Source: Streptomyces formicae
GTDB lineage: Bacteria > Actinomycetota > Actinomycetes > Streptomycetales > Streptomycetaceae
DNA: 64,000 nucleotides
Reading direction: 5' to 3'
Assembly: GCF_022647665.1 (NCBI RefSeq)
Contig: NZ_CP071872.1
Coordinates: 6,820,001 to 6,884,000, forward strand
Part shown: in pieces, positions 47,950 to 56,055 of the stretch
Position numbering within the stretch: position 1 is the first letter of the stretch
Layout of the letters: the number at the start of each line of letters is the position of its first letter
Position numbers and translations under genes: made by a program
The notes under the pieces: model-generated
Told to the model about the DNA's origin: nothing
Database searches by the model: none
Seen by the model: the letters and a program-made list of their open reading frames with translations, nothing else

Positions 47950-49020
47950 ATGACGGACGACATTCCGGGCGGGGCGCGGGACACGGCTCGCACTCCCTGG
48001 GCCGGCGGCCTGGCGCGCAGGCTGCGCGGCTGGGGCGGTGTCGCCGGGATGGCGGTGGCCTGTGCGCTGACCGCGTCGCTGACGCTGCTGCCGCTCTCGC
48101 ACGGCACCGGCACCGGCACCGCCGAGCCCGCCTCGCCCGGGACGACGGGCCCCGGCTCCACCGCCGCGGTCGCCGCGAAGGCGGACGAGTGCAGCGACCC
48201 GGAGGCGTCGCTCCAGCCGTCCGCCGCGGACGGCCCGGCGATCGCCGCGATCAAGCAGCGCGGCAAGCTGATCATCGGCGTCGACCAGAACAGCTACCGG
48301 TGGGGCTACCGCACGGCGGACGGCAAGCTGGAGGGGTTCGATATCGATCTGGCCCGGGCCATCGCCGAGGACATCCTGGGCGACCCCGAAGCCGTCATCT
48401 TCCGGGCCATCCCCACCAACCAGCGGATCGCCGCACTCGACAACGGCACGGTCGACCTCGTCGTCCGTACGATGACGATCAACTGCGCCCGGATCAAGCA
48501 GGTCGCCTTCTCCACCGCGTACTTCCAGACCGGACAGCAGGTGCTCGCCCCCCGCGAGTCCCCCATCACCGGGTACGACAAGTCCCTTGCGGACCGCCGG
48601 GTCTGCTCGGCCGAGGGGTCGACGGCCTACGAGGCGCTGGCGAAGCAGTCGTTCGGCGCGGTCTTCCAGGACGAGGACGACGGCGGACCGGGCGACAGGG
48701 ACCGGCTCACGGTCTCCAACCAGCTGGACTGCCTGGTCCGTCTCCAGCTGGGTGAGGTCGACGCGGTCGTGACGGACGCCGCCCTCGCGGCGGGCCAGGC
48801 GGCGCAGGACCCGGCCGTCGAACTGAAAGGCGGCAAGCCTTTCACCACCGAGTACTACGGTGTGGCCGCCAGACTGGGCAAGGACGACCTCGTCCGCCGG
48901 GTCAACAAGGTGCTCGTCGACTACCGCAACGGCCCCTGGATGACGGCGTACACGAAGTGGCTCCAGGCGGATCTTCCCGGAATATCCGGCCCGCCGGCGC
49001 CGAAGTACCGGAACAATTGA
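47950..49020 (+). CDS. glnH: GlnH-like amino-acid-binding protein, membrane anchored
   Basis: A 356-residue family 3 solute-binding protein for polar amino acids. The binding domain starts at about residue 95 with AIKQRGKLIIGVDQNSYRWGYR, then GKLEGFDIDLARAIAEDI and NGTVDLVVRTMTIN, which fit glutamate/aspartate/glutamine binders. One hydrophobic helix (about 30-50) near the N terminus anchors it; the cysteine in this stretch is not followed by a normal mature lipoprotein start, so it is more likely a membrane anchor than a lipoprotein, unlike mycobacterial GlnH. No ABC permease or ATPase follows; a PknG-like kinase does. It starts 11 bases after glnX, with purine-rich AGAGGGGGAGGG before the ATG. 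Dicarboxylic amino acids are the likely ligand. Confidence 0.8.
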   Translation: MTDDIPGGARDTARTPWAGGLARRLRGWGGVAGMAVACALTASLTLLPLSHGTGTGTAEPASPGTTGPGSTAAVAAKADECSDPEASLQPSAADGPAIAAIKQRGKLIIGVDQNSYRWGYRTADGKLEGFDIDLARAIAEDILGDPEAVIFRAIPTNQRIAALDNGTVDLVVRTMTINCARIKQVAFSTAYFQTGQQVLAPRESPITGYDKSLADRRVCSAEGSTAYEALAKQSFGAVFQDEDDGGPGDRDRLTVSNQLDCLVRLQLGEVDAVVTDAALAAGQAAQDPAVELKGGKPFTTEYYGVAARLGKDDLVRRVNKVLVDYRNGPWMTAYTKWLQADLPGISGPPAPKYRNN

Positions 49021-49073
49021 GCCGGGACCATGGAGACCGCATCAGCCGAGCGGCAAGAGCGGAGAGGTGATCG

Positions 49074-50378
49074 ATGGGCGTCACGGGACCCCCTGGGCCG
49101 GTGATGGACCGGGACGAGGTGGACCGTGCGCTGGCGCGGCTCGGTGAGGAGCACGAGGCGATAGAGACCTCGCTCCTCGCCCTGCAGGACCATGCGGGCC
49201 GCAGGCTCCTGGAGGGCGCCGAGCTCACGGGCGCCACCAAGGACCGCTGGAGCGCCGCGGAGCAGACCATCACGCTGCTGTGGGGCTACTTCGACGCGTA
49301 CACGGCGGCGCTGACCGCCGCGCGTGAGCTGCGCGCCCGGCGCCGCTGGCCGAACCGGGACGACCTGGTCGCCCTGACCGACCGGCTGCGCGGCCCGAGC
49401 GTCACCGTCGCGAGCGGCGCCGCGCACCCGCCGGTGTCGCTCACCGGACCGGCCAAGCTCTCCGAGCGTTTCACGCTGGAGGAGCTGGTGAGCCGGATGA
49501 ACCAGCTGTACGCACGTTCGCTCGACATGGTCGTGGCTGCCGACACGGTCTGGTCCGCGCTGCCCGCCCGGATCGATCTGCTCTCCGCCGAGCTCCGGCG
49601 CACGCGTTCGCTCGCCCATTCCGTGGGGGTGCGGCCGGGTGAGCACCCGGCGGGCGACGACCTGGAGTCGATCACCCACGAGCTGGCCGCGCTGCGCGCG
49701 CAGGTCGTGTCGGACCCGCTGGCGTTCTGGGCTCCCGCGCCCGTCAGTTCGGCGCCCGGCGGGGGCCGTCCGGATACCGACAGATACGACCGGGCGGCCC
49801 GTGCCCTGGAGGACGTGCGCCGGGAGATCGAGGCGGTGCTCGCGGTGCGGCAGGACTCCGAGGAGCGGCTGCTGCGGCTGCGGGACCTGCTCTCGCGGGC
49901 GGACCGCACGCTCGCGGAGGCCCGCGCCGCCCGCGGCGAGGTGCTGGCGAAGATCGCCGCCTCCGAGGTCCCGGCCGTCAGCGGCCCGCCGACGGCCCTC
50001 CAGGAGCGGCTCGCCACGGCCGCGGAGTACCGCCGCCATGCGCGATGGCACCGGCTCTCGCCGCTGCTGGAGTCGCTGGAGCGGGAGGCCGAGGACGAAC
50101 TGATGCGCGCACGCGAGTCGTTGACGGCGGTGACGGCACCGCTGGCGGTCCGCGCCGAGCTGCGCGGCCGCCTCGACGCGTACAAGGCGAAGGTCGCCCG
50201 CCACGGCATGGCGGAGGACCCGCTGCTGATCGAGCGCTACGACGCGGCCCGCCGCATGCTGTGGAGCGCGCCCTGCGACCTGCGGGCCGCCGAGCAGGCG
50301 GTGCTGCGCTATCAGCAGGCCACGGCGGAAGCCCTGGTTCCGAGGCAGTCGGGGCCGGTCGACCGGAGAGGCCAGTAG
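49074..50378 (+). CDS. Helical protein of unknown function in the pknG cluster
   Basis: A 434-residue protein that appears almost wholly alpha-helical, with several stretches of heptad-like leucine, alanine and charged residues (EIEAVLAVRQDSEERLLRLR and similar), consistent with coiled coils. It has no signal peptide or membrane helix, so it should be cytoplasmic. GAGAGGTGA precedes the ATG at 49074. I do not recognise a family. It lies between the solute-binding protein and the kinase in a tight run of genes, so it may link the membrane sensor to the kinase or be a substrate of it. Confidence 0.75.
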   Translation: MGVTGPPGPVMDRDEVDRALARLGEEHEAIETSLLALQDHAGRRLLEGAELTGATKDRWSAAEQTITLLWGYFDAYTAALTAARELRARRRWPNRDDLVALTDRLRGPSVTVASGAAHPPVSLTGPAKLSERFTLEELVSRMNQLYARSLDMVVAADTVWSALPARIDLLSAELRRTRSLAHSVGVRPGEHPAGDDLESITHELAALRAQVVSDPLAFWAPAPVSSAPGGGRPDTDRYDRAARALEDVRREIEAVLAVRQDSEERLLRLRDLLSRADRTLAEARAARGEVLAKIAASEVPAVSGPPTALQERLATAAEYRRHARWHRLSPLLESLEREAEDELMRARESLTAVTAPLAVRAELRGRLDAYKAKVARHGMAEDPLLIERYDAARRMLWSAPCDLRAAEQAVLRYQQATAEALVPRQSGPVDRRGQ

Positions 50379-50386
50379 GGGGAATC

Positions 50387-53173
50387 GTGAGTGCAACCAC
50401 CCAGTGCGTGCGCCCCGGCTGCGCGGGGACGTACGAGGACGTCGGCGGCGGCGAGCTGTACTGCGACGCCTGTGGGCTGGCCCCGGCCGCCGGGCCCGGA
50501 TCCGCATCCGGGCCCTGGGCAGGGTCCGAGGCCGGGGCGGGGTCCGAGGCCGGCTCGGCCGCGTCCTCCTGCCAGCGGCCCGGCTGCGACGGCTCGTACG
50601 AGGACGTGGGCGGCGGAGAGCTGTACTGCGACACCTGCGGGCTCGCCCCGGTGGTCTCGGTGAACGGTGCGCTGCCGTCCCCGCCCACCGGGATCACCGC
50701 GGGCGGCAACAGCGGCTCCGCGCCCAGCGGTTCACGGTCGTCGCGGTCCTCCCGGTCGTCGTCACGGTCCTCCCGGTCGTCGTCACGGTCCTCCCGGTCG
50801 TCGCGCTCGTCGCGCTCGTCGACCTCCCGGCGGTCGGTCTCGGGCCGGCTGTCGCGGTCGCTGTCCGGCCGCAGCACCGGCCGCTCCGTGTCGGTCCGCA
50901 GCTCCGGATCCACGGCGTCGGCTTCCGGTCGCAACCGGCTCGGCGCCGGCCTGGTCACCGTGCCGGGCGTGCCGCGCCCCGACCCGCGCTCCGCCGTGAT
51001 GGAGAACCCCGAGGTCCCGGAGCGGAAGCGATTCTGCAGCCGCAGCGACTGCGGCGCCCCGGTCGGACGTGCCCGCGGGGACCGCCCGGGCCGCACGGAG
51101 GGCTTCTGCACCAAGTGCGGCCACCCGTACTCGTTCGTGCCGAAGCTGCGCGAGGGCGACATCGTGCACGGGCAGTACGAGGTCGCGGGGTGCCTGGCCC
51201 ACGGCGGACTCGGCTGGATCTATCTCGCCGTCGACCGTGCCGTATCCGACCGCTGGGTCGTCCTCAAGGGCCTCCTCGACACCGGCGACCAGGACGCCAT
51301 GGCCGCGGCGATCTCGGAGCGGCGCTTCCTCGCGGAGATCGAGCACTCCAACATCGTCCGCATCTACAACTTCGTCGAGCACCTCGACCAGCGGACCGGA
51401 TCGCTCGACGGCTACATCGTCATGGAGTACGTCGGCGGCAAGTCCCTCAAGGAGATCGCGAACGGCCGGCGCTCCGCCGACGGCAGGCGCGACCCGCTGC
51501 CGGTCGAGCAGGCGTGCGCGTACGGGATCGAGGCCCTGGAGGCGCTCGGCCATCTGCACAGCCGCAATCTGCTCTACTGCGACTTCAAGGTCGACAACGC
51601 GATCCAGACCGAGGACCAGCTCAAGCTCATCGACATGGGCGCGGTACGGAGAATGGACGACGACGAGTCGGCGATCTACGGCACGGTGGGGTACCAGGCG
51701 CCGGAGGTCGCGGAGCTCGGCCCGTCGGTGGCCTCGGACCTGTACACGGTGGCGCGCACGCTCGCCGTGCTGACGTTCGACTTCCAGGGCTACACGAACG
51801 TGTTCGTGGACTCCCTCCCCGACCCGGGCAACATCGAGGTCTTCCGGACCTACGAGTCCTTCTACCGCCTCCTCGTCCGCGCGACCGACCCGGACCCGGC
51901 ACGCCGGTTCGCCTCCGCTCAGGAGATGGCGGACCAGCTGACCGGGGTGCTCCGTGAGGTCGTCGCCCTTCAGACCGGCCGCCCGCGCCCGTCGCTGTCG
52001 ACGCTGTTCGGTCCGGAACTGCGGGTGACCGACACGGAGTTGTTCGCGGAGCTGGACGGCGAGGTCTCGGCCCTGGGGGCGCGCCGGGCGGCCAGGAAGC
52101 GCGGTCGCGGCGCGGCCGGCGGAGCCGGAGCCCTCGTGGCTGCGCCCGCGCAGACCGCGCTGCCGCGGCCCCGTTCCGAGGCGCCCGTGCCCGTACCCGT
52201 ATCCCCCGCACCCGCACCCGTACCGGCGGGGGCCACCGCGGCGCCGCAGCTCGCCGGGCTCGACGCGCGGGCGACCGCGCTGGCGCTCCCGGTGCCGCGT
52301 GTCGACGCGAACGACCCGAATGCCGGGTTCCTCGCGGGTCTGATGGCCTCCGCCCCGGCCGAGCTGATCGCCGCACTGCACGCCGCGCCCGCGAACTCGG
52401 TGGAGCTGCGGCTGCGGGAGCTGCGCGCCCGTCTGGAGATGGGCGAGTTCGGCTCGGCGACGACTTCACTGACCGAACTGGAGTCCAGGCACCCCGACGA
52501 CTGGCGGGTCGTCTGGTACCGCGGCGTCGCCTCCCTCGCGACCGGTGACCACGAGACCGCCGCGCTGTCCTTCGACGCGATCTACGACGCCTTCCCGGGG
52601 GAGGCGGCACCCAAGCTCGCGCTCGGCGTCTGCGCCGAGGTGCTGGGCCAGTTGGACAACGCGGCGGAGTACTACCGCCTCGTGTGGACGACGGACCCGA
52701 GCTTTGTCAGCGCCGCCTTCGGTCTCGCCCGGGTGCAGCTCGCCTCGGGCGACCGCGCCGGTGCCGTACGGACGCTGGAGTCGGTGCCGGAGGCGTCGAT
52801 CCACTACACGGCCGCGCGCGTCGCCGCCGTACGGGCGAGGCTGCGCCGGCGCGCCGCGCACGATCCGCTGATCGACGATCTGACCGCGGCCGCCGACCAG
52901 GTCACCGCGCTGGACGGGTTCGGCCTGGACGCGGTGCGCCGGGAGCAGTTGTCCACAGAGGTCCTGGGCACGGCCCTGGACTGGGTACTCTCCGGTAGTC
53001 CCGGGGCCCGGCCCGCCGCGTCCGTCCTGCTCGGCAGCGAACTGGACGAGCGCGGGCTGCGCTTCGGCCTTGAACGCTCGTTCCGGGTGCTCGCCCGGCT
53101 CGCCAGGCACGGCGAGGAGCGCATCGAACTGGTGGAGCGGGCCAACCGTTTCCGCCCCCGGACGTGGGTGTGA
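50387..53173 (+). CDS. pknG: PknG-like serine/threonine kinase with extra zinc ribbons and SR-rich linker
   Basis: A 928-residue cytoplasmic kinase. Two near-identical zinc ribbons open the protein (CVRPGC ... ELYCDACG and CQRPGC ... ELYCDTCG), then a serine/arginine linker (about 115-170), a rubredoxin-like ribbon (FCSRSDCG ... FCTKCGHPY), and the kinase domain. The glycine loop is AHGGLGWIYLA, the lysine K294 in VVLKG, the catalytic loop LYCDFKVDNA with D399, and the metal aspartate D416 in DMGAV. This matches PknG, which also has an atypical catalytic loop and C-terminal TPR repeats; here helical repeats fill about 640-928. The GTG at 50387 follows AGGGGGA. In actinobacteria PknG controls the 2-oxoglutarate node through the FHA protein GarA/OdhI. 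Confidence 0.85.
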   Translation: MSATTQCVRPGCAGTYEDVGGGELYCDACGLAPAAGPGSASGPWAGSEAGAGSEAGSAASSCQRPGCDGSYEDVGGGELYCDTCGLAPVVSVNGALPSPPTGITAGGNSGSAPSGSRSSRSSRSSSRSSRSSSRSSRSSRSSRSSTSRRSVSGRLSRSLSGRSTGRSVSVRSSGSTASASGRNRLGAGLVTVPGVPRPDPRSAVMENPEVPERKRFCSRSDCGAPVGRARGDRPGRTEGFCTKCGHPYSFVPKLREGDIVHGQYEVAGCLAHGGLGWIYLAVDRAVSDRWVVLKGLLDTGDQDAMAAAISERRFLAEIEHSNIVRIYNFVEHLDQRTGSLDGYIVMEYVGGKSLKEIANGRRSADGRRDPLPVEQACAYGIEALEALGHLHSRNLLYCDFKVDNAIQTEDQLKLIDMGAVRRMDDDESAIYGTVGYQAPEVAELGPSVASDLYTVARTLAVLTFDFQGYTNVFVDSLPDPGNIEVFRTYESFYRLLVRATDPDPARRFASAQEMADQLTGVLREVVALQTGRPRPSLSTLFGPELRVTDTELFAELDGEVSALGARRAARKRGRGAAGGAGALVAAPAQTALPRPRSEAPVPVPVSPAPAPVPAGATAAPQLAGLDARATALALPVPRVDANDPNAGFLAGLMASAPAELIAALHAAPANSVELRLRELRARLEMGEFGSATTSLTELESRHPDDWRVVWYRGVASLATGDHETAALSFDAIYDAFPGEAAPKLALGVCAEVLGQLDNAAEYYRLVWTTDPSFVSAAFGLARVQLASGDRAGAVRTLESVPEASIHYTAARVAAVRARLRRRAAHDPLIDDLTAAADQVTALDGFGLDAVRREQLSTEVLGTALDWVLSGSPGARPAASVLLGSELDERGLRFGLERSFRVLARLARHGEERIELVERANRFRPRTWV
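50741..50803 (+). repeat. 21-base tandem repeat coding the SR-rich linker of PknG
   Basis: Three 21-base units (TCACGGTCCTCCCGGTCGTCG, the first with TCG at its start in place of TCA) followed by degenerate CGCTCGTCG units. The period keeps the reading frame, so copy number can change the linker length. The encoded peptide is a run of SRSSRSS motifs. Confidence 0.85.
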
Positions 53174-53176
53174 GTG

Positions 53177-54541
53177 ATGGACCGGATGCACCAGCTCTCG
53201 GCGTGCCCCAGCTGCGAGGAGCCCCTGGAGGCGACCGACCGGTTCTGCGGAGCGTGCGGGTACGACCTCTCGGCCGTGCCCGAGCCGCCGCAGGACCGCC
53301 CCACGATCGCCATCGGTGCCGGTGACCGTCCCCGGCCCGCGACGGCGGTGCGTTACGACGGCCCGGACCACGTGCTCCCGGCCCAGGCCCAAGGTCAGGG
53401 CCAGGCCCAGGGCCAGGTTCCTGCGCCGCCCGCCCCGGCCGTGCCGCCCGCCCCGCCCGCGCCTGCCGCGCCCGCCTCTCCCGCCTCTCCCGCCTCTCCC
53501 GCCGCGAACACCGCGTCCGCTTCGGGTGACTTCGAGCTCGCCGCACCCGACCCCCGCGCCGCCGCCGCGGTCCCCGGCCCCGCGGCCGCCCCGGCTCCCG
53601 CACCGGCGCCCCCCGCCGGGACGAAGCTCTGCGTGGCCTGCCGCGCCGGCCATGTCGACCCCGACGGCTACTGCGAGAACTGCGGGCACGCCCAGCCCCG
53701 CGAGCGGGACCACATGGAGCAGGAGCTCGGCTCGGTGGCCGCCGTCAGCGACCGCGGGCTGCGCCACCACCGCAACGAGGACGCGTTCGCCGTCTCCTCG
53801 ACGGCCCTGCCTGACGGCTCCCCCGCCGTCATCGCGATCGTCTGCGACGGCGTCTCGTCGGCGACCCGCCCGGACGACGCCTCCGCAGCCGCCGCGACCA
53901 CGGCCAACGAGTCGCTGCTGGACTCGCTGCCCCGCGGTGCCCACCCGCAGCAGGCGATGCACGAGGCGATCGTGGCGGCGGCCGAGGCGGTCAACTCACT
54001 GGCAGCCGCGCCCGCCGAGGCCATGGAGCACGACCCTCACCGCCATCAGAACGCGCCGGCGTGCACCCTCGTGGGCGCCGTCGCCGTGGCCGGTCTGCTG
54101 GTCGTGGGCTGGGTCGGCGACAGCCGGGCGTACTGGGTGCCCGACGACCGCGGCGGCCGTCCCGCCCGGCTCACCGAGGACGACTCCTGGGCGGCCCAGA
54201 TGGTCGCCGCAGGGCTGATGACCGAGGCCGAGGCGTACGCGGACGAGCGCGCCCACGCCATCACGGGTTGGCTCGGCGCGGACGCGTACGAACTGGAGCC
54301 GCACACCGCCGCCTTCAAGCCGGACCGCCCCGGCGTGGTCGTGGTCTGCACGGACGGCCTGTGGAACTACGCGGAGGCCGCCGAGGAGATGGCGCGGGTC
54401 CTGCCGCGGGACGCGGCGGGCCGTCCGCTCGGCGCGGCCCAGGTCCTGGTCGGGCATGCGCTGGACGGCGGCGGCCACGACAACGTAACAGTGGCCGTGC
54501 TCCCGTTCGCCGTACCGCCGCAAGGGGCAGGATCGGCCTGA
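53177..54541 (+). CDS. PP2C-type serine/threonine phosphatase with two zinc ribbons
   Basis: A 454-residue phosphatase. The metal and phosphate motifs of the PPM family are RHHRNEDAF, VCDGVSS, GWVGDSRAYW, CTDGLWNY and GGHDNVTVAV, all in order from about residue 192. In front lie two zinc ribbons (CPSCEEPLE ... FCGACGYDL and LCVACRAGH ... YCENCGHAQ) separated by glutamine/glycine and proline/alanine/serine repeats. It starts right after the kinase, so it is the natural counterpart that removes phosphate from PknG substrates. ATG at 53177; a GTG one codon earlier is possible. It should act in the cytoplasm. Confidence 0.88.
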   Translation: MDRMHQLSACPSCEEPLEATDRFCGACGYDLSAVPEPPQDRPTIAIGAGDRPRPATAVRYDGPDHVLPAQAQGQGQAQGQVPAPPAPAVPPAPPAPAAPASPASPASPAANTASASGDFELAAPDPRAAAAVPGPAAAPAPAPAPPAGTKLCVACRAGHVDPDGYCENCGHAQPRERDHMEQELGSVAAVSDRGLRHHRNEDAFAVSSTALPDGSPAVIAIVCDGVSSATRPDDASAAAATTANESLLDSLPRGAHPQQAMHEAIVAAAEAVNSLAAAPAEAMEHDPHRHQNAPACTLVGAVAVAGLLVVGWVGDSRAYWVPDDRGGRPARLTEDDSWAAQMVAAGLMTEAEAYADERAHAITGWLGADAYELEPHTAAFKPDRPGVVVVCTDGLWNYAEAAEEMARVLPRDAAGRPLGAAQVLVGHALDGGGHDNVTVAVLPFAVPPQGAGSA

Positions 54542-54645
54542 ACAAGGCCTTTGTCATACCTGTCTGTTTGTCTGGTGCCTGCCGGCTGCCTGCCTGTTCT
54601 GCCTGTCTGTCCTGTCTGTTACGTGGAGCCAAGGAGCCCCATCGG
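54542..54645 (+). other. CTGTCTGT-rich leader between PP2C and VWA genes
   Basis: From about 54556 to 54620 the sequence is pyrimidine-rich and repeats CTGTCTGT, CTGCCTG and CCTGTCTGT, with unusually low GC and few purines for this genome. It precedes the ribosome site AAGGAG of the VWA gene. Unpaired C/U-rich RNA of this kind could bind protein or set translation; no promoter was identified. Confidence 0.55.
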
Positions 54646-56004
54646 ATGGCGAACTTCTCGAAGTCGAACGTGCCTCAGTTCTCCGTCGAGGTGTACCAGA
54701 ACGAGTTCCTGCCGGAGGGCGGCCGCGAGGTGAACGCGATCGTCACGGTCACCTCCACCGGCGGTGGTACGAGTGGCGGGTTGCCGCTCACGGCGGCGTC
54801 CGCCACCCCCTTGGGCATACCCGGGCAGCGCACCGACGCCGCCGTGGCGCTGATGGTGGACTGCTCCGGCTCGATGGACTATCCGGCGACGAAGATGCGC
54901 AACGCGCGCGACGCCACGGCCTCGGCCATCGACACCCTGCGCGACGGCACGGCCTTCGCAGTGGTCGCGGGCACGCACGTGGCCCATGAGGTCTACCCGG
55001 GCGGCGGCGGTCTCGCGGTCGCCGATCCGGCGACCCGCGCACAGGCCAAGCAGGCGCTGCGCCGGCTCAGCGCCGGCGGGGGCACGGCGATCGGCACCTG
55101 GCTGCGCCTCGCCGACCGGCTGCTGCACTCCGAGGACGTCCCGATACGTCACGGCATTCTGCTCACCGACGGCCGCAACGAGCACGAGTCGCCGGAGGAT
55201 CTGCGCGCCGCCCTGGACGCCTGCGCGGGCCGCTTCACCTGTGACGCCCGCGGCGTCGGCACGGACTGGGAGGTCAAGGAGGTCACCGGGATCGCGTCGG
55301 CGCTCCTCGGCAGCGCGGACATCGTCGCCGATCCGTCCGGCCTCGCCGCGGACTTCACGCGGATGATGGAGAACGCGATGGGCAAAGAGGTCGCGGATGT
55401 GTCGCTGCGGCTGTGGACACCCGTCGGCGCGGAGATCGTGTTCGTGAAGCAGGTGGCGCCGACGGTCGAGGAGCTGACGGACCGCCGGACGGAGGCCGGC
55501 CCGCGCGCCGGTGACTACCCCACCGGTTCCTGGGGCGACGAGTCCCGCGACTACCACGTGTGTGTGCGGGTGCCCGAGGCGGGCATCGGACAGGAGATGC
55601 TCGCCGCACGGGTCTCACTGATCATCCCCGACCCGGCGGGCGGCACCCCGCAGGCGCTCTCCCAGGGTCTGGTCCGGGCGGTGTGGACGGACGACATGGC
55701 GGCGTCGACCTCGATCAACCCACAGGTCGCGCACTACACGGGCCAGGCCGAGCTGGCCCAGGTCATCCAGCAGGGCCTGGACGCCCGCAAGTCGGGCGAC
55801 ACCGACGGAGCGACGGCGAAACTGGGCCGCGCGGTGCAACTGGCGGCGGCCTCGGGAAACGAGGACACTGCGAAACTGCTTGCGAAGGTGGTGGACGTCG
55901 TCGATGTGGCGACGGGTACTGTGCGACTGAAGGCGAAGGTCGAGGAGGCGGACGAGATGACCCTCGAAACGCGCTCCACGAAAACGGTTCGCGTCAAGAA
56001 GTGA
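54646..56004 (+). CDS. VWA-domain protein
   Basis: A 452-residue cytoplasmic protein with a von Willebrand A domain at about residues 63-250. The metal-site residues are DCSGSM, GTAIGTW and LLTDGRNE, i.e. the DxSxS, T and D of the MIDAS. A beta-rich second domain and a helical C-terminal part follow (TKLGRAVQLAAASGNEDTAKLL). No signal peptide. AAGGAG lies nine bases before the ATG at 54646. It is followed 51 bases later by an FHA protein. In operons with PP2C and FHA genes VWA proteins act as adaptors; this is inference. Confidence 0.87.
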   Translation: MANFSKSNVPQFSVEVYQNEFLPEGGREVNAIVTVTSTGGGTSGGLPLTAASATPLGIPGQRTDAAVALMVDCSGSMDYPATKMRNARDATASAIDTLRDGTAFAVVAGTHVAHEVYPGGGGLAVADPATRAQAKQALRRLSAGGGTAIGTWLRLADRLLHSEDVPIRHGILLTDGRNEHESPEDLRAALDACAGRFTCDARGVGTDWEVKEVTGIASALLGSADIVADPSGLAADFTRMMENAMGKEVADVSLRLWTPVGAEIVFVKQVAPTVEELTDRRTEAGPRAGDYPTGSWGDESRDYHVCVRVPEAGIGQEMLAARVSLIIPDPAGGTPQALSQGLVRAVWTDDMAASTSINPQVAHYTGQAELAQVIQQGLDARKSGDTDGATAKLGRAVQLAAASGNEDTAKLLAKVVDVVDVATGTVRLKAKVEEADEMTLETRSTKTVRVKK

Positions 56005-56055
56005 ACGTGTCGGGCCGGTCCGCGGCCCGGACGGAGGAGAGGGGGAAGCACCGAC

